From positions 1 to 64,000 of the forward strand of contig CAJPFG010000041.1 of the NCBI GenBank assembly GCA_905339235.1: a stretch of DNA of 64,000 bases. The letters are read 5' to 3'. Of this stretch, positions 34,197 to 42,321 are shown in pieces (the first letter of the stretch is position 1; each line of letters begins with the position of its first letter). The notes below the pieces were generated by a model. The model did not search any database and was not told where the DNA came from. It worked only from the letters and a program-made list of their open reading frames with translations. This DNA comes from Phycisphaerales bacterium. Its GTDB lineage: Bacteria > Planctomycetota > Phycisphaerae > Phycisphaerales > UBA1924. Both the position numbers and the translations under genes were made by a program.

Positions 34197-35576
34197 TCAG
34201 GCCGAGGCCTGGGCGGGGCCGGAATCTTCTTCGCCGTAATGCGTGATCGAATCGGAGACCAGAAGGGCCGGGTCGTAGGCTCGCCAGGCGGCGCGATCGA
34301 CGTACACGAGTTTGCAGGCGATCGCCAGGACGAACCAGGCATCGGGAATGCTGACGAAGGTGCCCTGCTTCATGGTCAGGAGCATGTTGTACGTGCACAT
34401 CGCGATCAGAACCGCGGTGGAGGTTCGCTCGGCGCCCGCGTCGCGGTGATAGAGCCAGAGTTCCTTGCAGTGTTTGTAGCCCCAAATCACGAGGACGATG
34501 CTGCAGGTGAGCCCGAGGATCCCGAGTTCGCCGAGCATTTCCACGAAGAGATTGTGGGCGTAACTGTGCTTCTCGCCGGAGATGGCGCTGTAGGCGTTGG
34601 TGCCCAGGCCGAAGAGCCACTTGGCGGGCTGGTTCGCGAGTTCCTCCAACAGGCGGGAGGCGGCCCGGGCGCGTTCGAGCACGGTCTCCACCTGGTGGGA
34701 AGGGTCCCACCGCTGGCTCTGCTCTACGTTTTGCCCCATGAAGAACCGGAGGGCGACAAGGGAAACACCGGCAATGGCGCCCATGCCGACAACTGTGGCA
34801 AAGAACTGCTTCACGTTGTGGACGCGCCGGGCGAGGGGCCAGAAGAGCGCGATCGTGAGCATCGCGAGGATGAGTTGGCCGCGCGATCCCGCGGCGATGG
34901 CGATGCCCAGGCCCAGGAAGACGGCGCCGAGCCGGATGAGGTTCCAGATCATGGCGGCGCGGTTGGGGCGCATGAGCGCGGCCACGACGGCGAGGGTGCC
35001 GCCCATCTGGGCGGTGGCGAGAGGGTTACCGCGGTAGTCCTGGACGCCCTCGAAGTACCCGATCTGGAGGGTGAGGCGTCCATTCAGAAAGGAGGAGCCG
35101 GGGTTGGTGAGGAAAAGCACGATGACGACGGAGCCCAGGATAAGAAAGGGCATGAAGACCTTCTCGATGTCGCGGGCGCTGCTGAACACCAGCGGAAGAA
35201 GGAGCATCTGCATGGCCCAGTAGGGGGCGCCGTCGCGAGCCCGGTCGAAGGCGAACTCGGGCGAGGGGCTGTACAGGATCGCGAACCATGCGAACAAATA
35301 GAGGAACAGAAGGAGGCCGATAAACTTGTTCCAGTATCCGATGAGCGCGGTGCGGTCGCGCGAGATGTTTGAAATGGCGGCGATCGCGACGCCCGCGCAG
35401 ATGATGTAGTTGAACCACGAGGAATGCTGGAGGAACACGGGCAGGTAGGTCATCTGGAGTTGCTTGAGCGGGTAGAGGATCAGGACCAGCACAAACGCGA
35501 AACTCGGGCGGCGATAGCAGATGACCATGGAGATGGCCAGCATCAGCACGACCGTGTAGCCGAGGGCTGCCATCAT
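34197..35576 (-). CDS. O-antigen ligase/polymerase-like membrane protein
   Basis: 459 residues from ATG 35576, supported by GGAGG (plus-strand CCTCC 35587-35591). About twelve membrane helices. A large periplasmic loop contains WLFGLGTNAYSAISGEKHSYAHNLFVEMLGELGILGL, which matches the catalytic HxHN-type region of Wzy_C/WaaL proteins (here SYAHNLF). These enzymes join lipid-linked polysaccharide to an acceptor or polymerise it on the outer face of the inner membrane. It fits with the flippase at 23614 as the export end of the pathway. Confidence 0.85.
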   Translation of the reverse strand: MMAALGYTVVLMLAISMVICYRRPSFAFVLVLILYPLKQLQMTYLPVFLQHSSWFNYIICAGVAIAAISNISRDRTALIGYWNKFIGLLLFLYLFAWFAILYSPSPEFAFDRARDGAPYWAMQMLLLPLVFSSARDIEKVFMPFLILGSVVIVLFLTNPGSSFLNGRLTLQIGYFEGVQDYRGNPLATAQMGGTLAVVAALMRPNRAAMIWNLIRLGAVFLGLGIAIAAGSRGQLILAMLTIALFWPLARRVHNVKQFFATVVGMGAIAGVSLVALRFFMGQNVEQSQRWDPSHQVETVLERARAASRLLEELANQPAKWLFGLGTNAYSAISGEKHSYAHNLFVEMLGELGILGLTCSIVLVIWGYKHCKELWLYHRDAGAERTSTAVLIAMCTYNMLLTMKQGTFVSIPDAWFVLAIACKLVYVDRAAWRAYDPALLVSDSITHYGEEDSGPAQASA

Positions 35577-35942
35577 GGAACCAGAACCTCCGTGCCCGGA
35601 ATGACGGGCCAAGCGCAAAAACGACGTTGCGTGCAACTCCGGGCAACGCTAGCGAGGATATCGGTCATTCGGGGGCCCCCCTTTGGCGTCAGCCCGAGAA
35701 CCGAATACCGAACCGTCCTCCCGATACGCCGGCCGACGCGTACCGGTGCGTGAATTAACCGGTTTTTGGGACGTGTACGCGCGGCCGGCGGAAACGGCAT
35801 GGCGGCCCTCAAAGGCAGTGTGAATCCCACAAGCGTGACAGAGCGATCCCTTCGGGTCGGCTCCTGGTGCTGCGGGGTGACCGCGCGGGCGGGGACATCC
35901 GATGCTGTGTGCGACCAGTCGGGTGACCGAGGGAGGAACCAC
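35577..35942. other. Intergenic region before the GH56-like gene
   Basis: 366 bases between divergent genes. The frame of the downstream gene is open back to 35766 but lacks coding character before 35943. An AT-rich patch (35754-35770) could hold a promoter, but no convincing -10/-35 pair was found. Confidence 0.4.
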
Positions 35943-37775
35943 ATGATCGCGGATCGGCTCCATTACGCAATGCCGAAGCGGGCGCTGCTGCTTCTCGTGC
36001 TCGCGGGCAGTTCACAGGCCCTTGGCCAGGCTCCGGACGTGCCGGCGCCCTTTGACGTGTACTGGAACGTGCAGGTTGCCGCGCCGAGTGGCCCGCAAAT
36101 CACGGAACCCTCGATTCACCAGAACATGGTCATCCTGGACCAGGGTTTCCTCGGTGCGTATCCCATGCAGGGCCCGCACATCATGGAGACATGGCCCGGG
36201 GGAAGAGAGGCGTTTCTCCAGATGCACGTCGCGTCTCTGGCCGCGGGTGTTGGGCACTACCTGAAAATCCCGGACCCGAACTGGTCGGGCATCGCGGTAA
36301 TCGACTACGAGAAGTGGATGCCGTTCTGGACGAACCACTGGAACACGCCGTCGTCTTTGGGGCCGACGGCAATGGATGGAGACTTCATCGACGACTGGCG
36401 GGACCACATCCGCCAGAATCATCCGGAGTTGCTCGCCGGCCAGACGTTGGACGAGCAGGAACAGGTCTTCGCGCGAACATGGATTGAGGCGGGCAGAGAG
36501 TTGTACGTTCGGACGATCCGCGAGTGCAAGCGGCTGCGTCCCAACGTCACCTGGGGCTTCTACAACCTGCCGAACAACAACTACCTGACCAACACGCTGG
36601 ATTTCCCGCCGTTCTCGGATCGACGAGCGGAGCTGCCGCGGGTCAATGACGAGGAACTCGCGTGGCTCCACCCGGAGGTAGATGCGTACTTTCCGAGTTT
36701 TTACACGGCGTACGTGACGGTGGCCAATCCGACCCGCCATACGCGAACGGACTCGGCGGAGACCTTCAGAACATACTGGGAGCGGGGGATGGCGGAGGCC
36801 CGGCGCTATGCAGGCGACAAGCCGGTCTATCCGTACCTCTGGTACTACTACCACGACGGGTCCCCGACCACGGGAACCGTGTTCCTGAACGACTACAACG
36901 TGACGAACATGTTCCGGCACGCGCAGGAGTTTGGCGCGAACGGCGCGGTGATCTGGGGCTGGATTCCCACCCTTACGGAGTTGAGCCGGGCGCAGGGCTA
37001 CTACAACGACACACTGTTCCCGGTGTGGCACGAGTTCAACGCGGAACTTGAGGCGCTGCGGAATCCGCCTCCGCCGCCCCCTCCGCCCGAAGGTGGTGGA
37101 GGTGGATCACCCCCGCCCCCGCCCCCACCCCCGCCTGATCCTGAGGGCGGCGGCGGTTCGCCTCCGCCCCCGCCCCCACCTCCGCCTGATCCCGAGGGCG
37201 GCGGCGGATCACCTCCGCCTCCTCCTCCGCCCGACCCTGAAAACGGTGGTGGTGGATCGCCTCCGCCTCCACCCCCACCCCCGCCCGACCCCGAAAACGG
37301 CGGCGGCGGATCGCCTCCGCCTCCTCCGCCGCCCGACCCTGAAAACGGTGGTGGTGGATCGCCCCCACCCCCACCCCCGCCGCAAGGTGGTGGCTCGAAT
37401 GGTGGTGGTTCAGGAAGTCCGCCCCCGCCTGACCCCGCCGGCGGCGCCGGTGGTGGTTCCGGTTCGGACTTTGACATCCTCCGATTCCGGCGCGGCGGGA
37501 GGGGTTCAAGTTCCTCCGGTGGCTCGTCGTATGTCCGCGGCACGCCGCGCGTGCCCCAGGTTCTGCCCCCTTCCAACGGCGGATCGTCGGGAGGTTCCGG
37601 CGGCGGAGGTTCCAACAGCGGCTCGAACGCGGGTTCGGGAGGATCATCCGGATCGCAGTCGGCGATCGAACTGGTCCGTCGCGGTCGGTCCACGTCGCAG
37701 TCCGGGGCAAGGCCGACTCGCGGAGCGGTGTTGCGAGCGCTGGAGCGGGCGCGGCAGCACAGTTCCGGCGGCTAA
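35943..37775 (+). CDS. Secreted GH56 (hyaluronidase-family) glycoside hydrolase with Pro/Gly-rich tail
   Basis: 610 residues; GGAGG at 35932-35936 supports ATG 35943, followed by a signal peptide (ALLLLVLAGSSQALGQ). Residues ~36-365 match animal hyaluronidases along their whole length: FDVYWNV (bee venom enzyme FNVYWNV), GAYP, GIAVIDYEKWMPFW with the catalytic D121 and E123, a helix RTIRECKRLRPNVTWGFYNLP, then ELAWLHPEVDAYFPSFY and GANGAVIWGW. GH56 enzymes cleave hyaluronan or chondroitin. The disulphide-forming cysteines of the animal enzymes are absent. Residues 374-487 are poly-Pro/DPENGGGGS repeats, followed by a Ser/Gly tail, perhaps spanning the envelope. It lies inside the polysaccharide locus; its substrate may be that polymer. 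Confidence 0.85.
   Translation: MIADRLHYAMPKRALLLLVLAGSSQALGQAPDVPAPFDVYWNVQVAAPSGPQITEPSIHQNMVILDQGFLGAYPMQGPHIMETWPGGREAFLQMHVASLAAGVGHYLKIPDPNWSGIAVIDYEKWMPFWTNHWNTPSSLGPTAMDGDFIDDWRDHIRQNHPELLAGQTLDEQEQVFARTWIEAGRELYVRTIRECKRLRPNVTWGFYNLPNNNYLTNTLDFPPFSDRRAELPRVNDEELAWLHPEVDAYFPSFYTAYVTVANPTRHTRTDSAETFRTYWERGMAEARRYAGDKPVYPYLWYYYHDGSPTTGTVFLNDYNVTNMFRHAQEFGANGAVIWGWIPTLTELSRAQGYYNDTLFPVWHEFNAELEALRNPPPPPPPPEGGGGGSPPPPPPPPPDPEGGGGSPPPPPPPPPDPEGGGGSPPPPPPPDPENGGGGSPPPPPPPPPDPENGGGGSPPPPPPPDPENGGGGSPPPPPPPQGGGSNGGGSGSPPPPDPAGGAGGGSGSDFDILRFRRGGRGSSSSGGSSYVRGTPRVPQVLPPSNGGSSGGSGGGGSNSGSNAGSGGSSGSQSAIELVRRGRSTSQSGARPTRGAVLRALERARQHSSGG
37063..37400 (+). repeat. Coding tandem repeat for poly-Pro and Gly-rich linkers
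   Basis: About six imperfect repeats of 39-57 bases encoding runs of 7-9 prolines followed by DPE(N/G)GGGGS. Within the GH56-like gene; likely prone to length change by slippage. Confidence 0.85.
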
Positions 37776-37794
37776 GTCTCTAGATTGAACTTCT

Positions 37795-37826
37795 AGGGAG
37801 CGTTCCGTGAAGGGGCGCTCCCTTTT
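37795..37826. terminator. Intrinsic terminator
   Basis: AGGGAGCG (37795-37802) pairs with CGCTCCCT (37816-37823) around 13 bases, followed by TTT. It is 19 bases after the GH56-like stop codon and immediately before the stop of the convergent epimerase gene. Confidence 0.75.
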
Positions 37827-38791
37827 CAGTTTCCGGTGACCCCGCGGAACCAGTCGAGGGTCTGGCGGATGCCCTCGGCGAACCCCACGAGGGGGATGTA
37901 TCCGAGCAGTTCGCGAGCGCGGGAGATGTCGGCCACGGAATCGCGGATGTCCCCGGCGCGAGGGGGCGCGAACTCGGGGTTGGTGTCTACGCCGAGTGCG
38001 GCGCCCATGTGCCGGAGCACGTCGAGGAGGCTGACGCGGACTCCGGTGCCGACGTTGATGACTTCGCCCGCGAAGGCCCTGGGCGAGCAGGCCCCGAGGA
38101 GATTGGCGTGCACCACATTGTCGATGAACGTGAAGTCACGGGTCTGGCCGCCGTCGCCCAGCACCCGAACGCGCCGACCTGCGATGAGAGCATCGCAGAA
38201 CGCGGAGATGACCGCGGCGTACGCGCTCCTGGGGTCCTGGCGGGGGCCGAAGATGTTGAAGTAGCGGAGACTCAGGGCGGAGAGGCCGTAGCACCGGGCG
38301 AAGGTCTGGAGGAGGTGCTCGCCGGCGATCTTGCTGGCCGCGTAGGGCGACCAGCAGTCAGGCAGATGGTTTTCGCGGCTGGGGAGGGAGGGTGAGTTTC
38401 CGTAGGCGGCGGCGGAGGCGGCGAAGAGCACTCGCGGCACCCCGGCGTCTCGGGCGGCAATGAGCACCCGCTGGGTTCCCTGAACGTTGATGGCCAGGCA
38501 GCGTTCGGGGTGCTCGACGCTCTGGGGCACGGAGACCATGGCGGCCTGGTGAAAGACCACCGAAGCGCCGATGACAGCGTGCCGCAGGGCGGACTCGTCG
38601 AGGATCGAGCCGGTGATCAGTTCCGACCCGTCGGGGACGTTGTGGGCGTGACCGGTGGACAGATCGTCGAGCACGCGGACGCGGGCACCCAGGGCGATCA
38701 GTCGGGCGGCGAGGTGGGACCCGATGAACCCGGCGCCGCCGGTGACCAAGACGGTCTTTCCGCGGAAGAACCCGGCGTAGTCGGAACCCAT
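37826..38791 (-). CDS. UDP-sugar 4-epimerase-like SDR
   Basis: 321 residues. VTGGAGFIGSHLAARLI (about 15-31) binds NAD; VLDDLSTGHAHNVP is typical of GalE/WbpP-type epimerases; FAASAAAYGNSPSLPSREN and SPYAASKIAGEHLL supply the catalytic Ser region and Y-x3-K; SLRYFNIFGPRQDPRSAYAAVIS contacts the UDP-sugar. It most resembles WbpP-like UDP-GlcNAc/GalNAc 4-epimerases, giving the locus a second class of precursor besides GDP-fucose. Confidence 0.88.
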   Translation of the reverse strand: MGSDYAGFFRGKTVLVTGGAGFIGSHLAARLIALGARVRVLDDLSTGHAHNVPDGSELITGSILDESALRHAVIGASVVFHQAAMVSVPQSVEHPERCLAINVQGTQRVLIAARDAGVPRVLFAASAAAYGNSPSLPSRENHLPDCWSPYAASKIAGEHLLQTFARCYGLSALSLRYFNIFGPRQDPRSAYAAVISAFCDALIAGRRVRVLGDGGQTRDFTFIDNVVHANLLGACSPRAFAGEVINVGTGVRVSLLDVLRHMGAALGVDTNPEFAPPRAGDIRDSVADISRARELLGYIPLVGFAEGIRQTLDWFRGVTGN

Positions 38792-39130
38792 GCGTACTCC
38801 CGTGAAGCAGGCTCGCCGGGGCGGCCGGACGAAAGGTATGGCGGGGTTGGAGCGGTTTTCTGCCGCGGCGTGCCGCGCGCGTTTCCCCGGGGTGGGTTCT
38901 CCGTCGGCGGGCGGGGGTTCGTGGGTTCGCGGCTCGCCGCGCGTTCCGGTCGGGGTGGCGCCCAGCGGCGGGGGCGGCGCCCGCCCCGTCGAGCGGGCTT
39001 TTCGTCGAGCGGATCGGTTTCGCAGGGCCAGTCCCCGTACGTCCTGATCCTGATCGGGCGGCGCGGGCCGACGACGACCTCGATCCCGCGGCCGAACCGG
39101 TGGGAGTTCATGGAAGCGCTGCGGCGCGCC
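38792..39130. other. Intergenic region, GC-rich, no gene seen
   Basis: 339 bases between two minus-strand genes. No coding pattern is seen. It contains a terminator-like hairpin oriented for the plus strand at 38979-39002. Confidence 0.45.
38979..39002 (+). terminator. Plus-strand terminator-like hairpin without an upstream gene
   Basis: GCCCGC (38979-38984) pairs with GCGGGC (38993-38998), followed by TTTT. Both flanking genes are on the minus strand, so any transcript ended here would be non-coding or antisense. Confidence 0.35.
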
Positions 39131-40300
39131 TCAGTGGCGGACGCCGGCGCCGACGGCTCGTGCGTAGCACTGCCGGAAACGACGCGCGATCGAGGATGGG
39201 TCCATGGAGCCCAGGACCCAGGCGCGGCCTTGCTCGCCGGACTGCCGGAGGGCGGCGCGGTCCCGCAGCAGGCTCTGGAGTGCCTCGGCGAGTTCCCGGG
39301 GCTCTGCATCGGCGATGGTGGCCCCGCCGCTCCGCAGCAACTCGGGCCAAATGTCAACACCCCGCGTGGTGACGACCGGCGTGCCGCAAGCGAGGGACTC
39401 GATGAACACAAAGCCGAAGTTCTCCTGGCTCGTCGGGATCACGGTGAGGTCGGCGGCCTGGTACAGAGAGACCTTCGTCGGGCCGACGACCAGCCCGACG
39501 AAGCGGCAGCGGTCGCCGAGTTTTTGCTGTGCGGCCAGATCGGCCATCTCGCGTTCGTAACCCGACTCGCCCGAGCCGGCGACGACGAGGCGGAAGTCGA
39601 CGCCGCCCCGGGCGAGAACGCCTGCCGCGCGGATCAGCACGTCGAGACCCTTCTTTGGGTGGATTCTCGACAGGAATAACAGGATCGGGGCGTCGTCGTC
39701 GGCGAGTCCGTACGCGGTCCGGGCGGCCGCGGGACCGGGCAGAATGCGATACGAGTCGAGGTCGAAGACCAGGGGGATGACCTCGGCCCGGGATCGATCG
39801 AAGTACTTCGCGGCCTGATCCAACTCGAAGGCGGCGGTGCAGTGGACGGCGGCGGCATTGCGAAGCCACCTCCGCCCCGCGAGGAGGAGGTAGCAGCGCT
39901 TCTTGAGGGACCGCTGCGCCATGCTCCAGTCGTCGAGCATGCCGTGCACACTGACGACGTAAGGGACTCCCGCCCGTCGAGCGAGCCGGGCGAGTTGGAG
40001 GTTGGAGGGCGTCCACATGGCGTGGAGGTGGAGGATGTCATGGCCGGCGAGGGCCTGGGCGACGGTTCGCTGTTGCGCGGGCGAGAACAGCCCGCCGGGG
40101 AGGACGGGGGGCGGGAGGCGGACGAGACGGGGCCGGGAGGCCCCGGCTTCGCGCCATGCGGGCGGGGCGTCGGAGTCGTCGGATGTCAGAAGCGAGACGC
40201 CGTTGCCGTCCGCGGCGAGCACGGCGGCGAGATCGAGCACGGCGCGCACGACCCCGCCCTCGGCAAGGCGGACGGCGGGAATGTAGTGAGCGATGCGCAT
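39131..40300 (-). CDS. GT4-family glycosyltransferase
   Basis: 389 residues. The N-terminus MRIAHYIPAVRLAEGGVVRAVLDLAAVLA has the Gly-rich acceptor loop; HLHAMWTPSNLQLARLARRAGVPYVVSVHGML is common in transferases of slime polysaccharide clusters. The C-terminal domain carries LLFLSRIHPKKGLDVLIRAAG, LVVAGSGE and ENFGFVFIESLACGTPVVTT, the EX7E signature. Retaining transferase for polysaccharide assembly; sugar unknown. Confidence 0.9.
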   Translation of the reverse strand: MRIAHYIPAVRLAEGGVVRAVLDLAAVLAADGNGVSLLTSDDSDAPPAWREAGASRPRLVRLPPPVLPGGLFSPAQQRTVAQALAGHDILHLHAMWTPSNLQLARLARRAGVPYVVSVHGMLDDWSMAQRSLKKRCYLLLAGRRWLRNAAAVHCTAAFELDQAAKYFDRSRAEVIPLVFDLDSYRILPGPAAARTAYGLADDDAPILLFLSRIHPKKGLDVLIRAAGVLARGGVDFRLVVAGSGESGYEREMADLAAQQKLGDRCRFVGLVVGPTKVSLYQAADLTVIPTSQENFGFVFIESLACGTPVVTTRGVDIWPELLRSGGATIADAEPRELAEALQSLLRDRAALRQSGEQGRAWVLGSMDPSSIARRFRQCYARAVGAGVRH

Positions 40301-40382
40301 CGGGGGGCGTACTGTAGAATCTCAGTGCCCGTGCCGGACCATCCGCGGCGGTGCGACCTGTCGCCCCTATGCTCCCGACCCG

Positions 40383-41555
40383 ATGTCACTCCCACGCGAG
40401 TCGCGACCCATCCGAGTGGTCATTCAGCAGCCGGTGCTGAGCCATTATCGCGTGCCCGTGTTCCGGGAGTTGGCCCGGCGCCCGGGGATCGACCTGAAGG
40501 TCGTGTACGGCGACGAGGCGGGGATTTCGAACGCCAAGCCCGACGGGTTCCGGGCCGAGTTCGTGAAACTGCATGACATTCACGTGTTCGGCTCGCTCCT
40601 GCGGTTCCACCCGGCCCAGTACCGATACTGCACGCGGGAACAGGCGGACGTGGTGGTGCATTCCTGGAGCATGCGGTACGCAACGCAGTTGCCGGGCCTG
40701 ATGCGGGCGAGGTGGAACGACCTGGGGGTGGTGCTCTGGGGGCATGGGTACTCCAAGGCCGACTCGCGTCTGCGGATATGGGGCAGGACCACCCTGCTGG
40801 GTTTCGCGGATTCGGTGCTGTTTTACAACTACTCGGCGGCCCAGACGCTGATCGACTCGGGGCGGCTGCGGCCGGAGCGGGCGTTTGTTGCACTGAACAC
40901 GCTGGACCTGGCGCCGGCGCGGGAGGTAGCGGAGCGGTGGAGAGCCGAGCCGCGGAAGTTGGCCCGTTTCCGCTTCGAGAACGGACTGGATTCGGGGCCG
41001 GTGGTTCTGTTCGTTTCGCGGCTGTACGAGGCCAATCGCACCGACCTGCTGGTGCGTGCGGTGGTCCCGCTGGCGCGCCGGTTTTCCAATCTGAAAGTGG
41101 TGATCATCGGCGACGGGCCGGATGCGGCGCGGCTTCGCCGGATCGCCTCGGACCTGGGAGTGGAGGGGACGGTCCGGTTCGTGGGCGCGCTCTATGGCGA
41201 GGAGAACATCGCGCCGTGGTTCTTGAGCGCGGACGTGTTCTGCTACCCGACGAACATCGGCCTGAGCCTGATCCACGCGATGAGTTACGGGCTGCCGGTG
41301 GTGACCGGGGACCGCATCGGCGCTCACAACCCGGAGATCGAGGCGTTCCGGGACGGGGTCAACGGGCTGTTCTTCCGGGAGAAGGACGTGGACTCGCTTT
41401 CGGAATCTCTGGGGGCGATTCTGTCGGATCCCGGATTGAAGCGGCGCCTGTCTGAAGCGGCCCTGTCCACCGTGACCAACGATTTCACGATCGAGAAGAT
41501 GGTGGACGGAATGGAAGCGGCGATTCGATGCGCGGCGGTTAACCACGGCCTCTAG
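40383..41555 (+). CDS. GT4-family glycosyltransferase
   Basis: 390 residues from ATG 40383. IRVVIQQPVLSHYRVPVFREL opens the acceptor domain; VVLWGHGYSKADSRLRIWGRTTLLGFADSVLFYN resembles the WbnK/WsaE-like group. The donor domain contains VVLFVSRLYEANRTDLLVRA, VVIIGDGPDAARL, VRFVGALYGEENIAPWFLSADVFCYP and IGLSLIHAMSYGLPVVTGD; in the EX7E position the first acid is replaced (IGLSLIHAM), a change seen in part of the family. It closes the glycan locus. It is divergent from the GT4 gene at 39131. Confidence 0.87.
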   Translation: MSLPRESRPIRVVIQQPVLSHYRVPVFRELARRPGIDLKVVYGDEAGISNAKPDGFRAEFVKLHDIHVFGSLLRFHPAQYRYCTREQADVVVHSWSMRYATQLPGLMRARWNDLGVVLWGHGYSKADSRLRIWGRTTLLGFADSVLFYNYSAAQTLIDSGRLRPERAFVALNTLDLAPAREVAERWRAEPRKLARFRFENGLDSGPVVLFVSRLYEANRTDLLVRAVVPLARRFSNLKVVIIGDGPDAARLRRIASDLGVEGTVRFVGALYGEENIAPWFLSADVFCYPTNIGLSLIHAMSYGLPVVTGDRIGAHNPEIEAFRDGVNGLFFREKDVDSLSESLGAILSDPGLKRRLSEAALSTVTNDFTIEKMVDGMEAAIRCAAVNHGL

Positions 41556-41760
41556 ACCGGCATTTCGGGCAGCCCGGGGCGCGGGCCCTGATCGGGGGGC
41601 CGATTCTTACGGTTCTGATGAATTTGCGGTTTATTTCGCCACTTTTCTGGTTTTTCACGATTCTTGTGGCACATTCCCATCGCGTGGGCCTCGAGTTTGG
41701 CTTGGCGGCCCTGAAATGCAGCCGGTGCGTGTTTCCCGGAATTTGCGAGAGGTGTGTGCC

Positions 41761-41883
41761 ATGAGACTCGTGACAAAGTTCCAGTTTGTGCTCAGTGCGG
41801 TCATGCTGATTCCCGCTCTCGCCGCGGAGTTGTTCGCGTTCAACGGCGAAGAGATCACGCGCGAAGACGGCATGGACTGCTGA
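41761..41883 (+). CDS. 40-residue micro-protein with hydrophobic N-terminus
   Basis: ATG 41761 follows GAGAGG (about nine bases upstream) and a 205-base leader that is AT-rich for this genome. The product has one hydrophobic helix (FVLSAVMLIPALAAELFAF, residues 9-27) and an acidic, Cys-ended tail (NGEEITREDGMDC). A strong terminator hairpin starts 26 bases after the stop. The start signal, the membrane-like segment and the dedicated terminator together argue for a real small gene; no family is recognised. Confidence 0.5.
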   Translation: MRLVTKFQFVLSAVMLIPALAAELFAFNGEEITREDGMDC

Positions 41884-41908
41884 AAAGTCGAGCGAGCGAG
41901 AAACGGCG

Positions 41909-41944
41909 CCCCCGGGACCCAGATCCCGGGGGTGGTTCGTTTTG
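41909..41944 (+). terminator. Intrinsic terminator after the micro-protein
   Basis: CCCCCGGGA (41909-41917) and TCCCGGGGG (41924-41932) form a perfect 9-bp stem with loop CCCAGA, followed by TGGTTCGTTTT. Confidence 0.7.
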
Positions 41945-41948
41945 CGCA

Positions 41949-41976
41949 TTAACATATAAGTGATTGCCGATATGAT
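41949..41976 (+). promoter_or_regulatory. Sigma-70-type promoter of the ArsR gene, possibly leaderless
   Basis: TTAACA (41949-41954), a 16-base spacer and TATGAT (41971-41976). The ATG at 41983 begins only six bases after the -10 box, so transcription would start at or within a base or two of the start codon, implying a leaderless mRNA. CATAT and ATATG (41953-41957, 41970-41974) form a dyad that could be the ArsR operator. Confidence 0.55.
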
Positions 41977-41982
41977 GGCGGT

Positions 41983-42321
41983 ATGACCCGGCCCGCGGCC
42001 GACACCGTCTTTCAGGCCATTGCCGACCCGACCCGCCGGGCGATCCTGCATGTGTTGCGCGACGGCGAGCGAACGGCGGGGGACTTGGTCGAGCGGTTCG
42101 AGATCAGCCAGCCGGCGGTCTCGCAGCACCTGGGGGTGCTGCGTCGCGCGGGCTTGGTGGATGACCGCAAGGTGGGGCGTTTCCGCGTCTACTCCTTGCG
42201 AGTGCAGCCGCTTCTGGAGGTGGTGGGGTGGATCAGCGAGTTTGATCGGCTCTGGACCGTCAAACTTGATGCGCTGGGCAGGCATCTGGCGGCCGCGCGC
42301 GACGCGAAAGGAGACGCGTGA
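41983..42321 (+). CDS. ArsR-family transcriptional regulator
   Basis: 112 residues. ADPTRRAILHVLRDGERTAGDLVERFEISQPAVSQHLGVLRRAGLVDDRKVGRF is a winged helix-turn-helix of the ArsR type (recognition helix ISQPAVSQHL), without the metal-binding ELCVCDL motif. This branch usually represses an adjacent SRPBCC/AHSA1 gene, with which it often overlaps. Here the next frame begins in an overlapping GTGATG, but that partner is broken. Expression appears to come from the promoter at 41949-41976. Confidence 0.9.
   Translation: MTRPAADTVFQAIADPTRRAILHVLRDGERTAGDLVERFEISQPAVSQHLGVLRRAGLVDDRKVGRFRVYSLRVQPLLEVVGWISEFDRLWTVKLDALGRHLAAARDAKGDA

Noticed and set aside
37063-37400. Possible CRISPR-like direct repeats
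   Set aside because: The repeats are in frame, encode poly-Pro/Gly linkers and have no unique spacers.
38790-39047. 85-residue plus-strand frame between the epimerase and GT4 genes
   Set aside because: Arg/Gly/Ser-rich with no ribosome-binding site or motif; it looks like random GC-rich sequence.
41690-41715. Sigma-54-like GG...GC pair upstream of the micro-protein
   Set aside because: The spacing between GG and GC is 12 rather than 10 bases and TTGC is missing.
41881-41982. Riboswitch between the micro-protein and arsR
   Set aside because: The only structure is a simple 9-bp terminator hairpin; the arsR promoter lies downstream of it.
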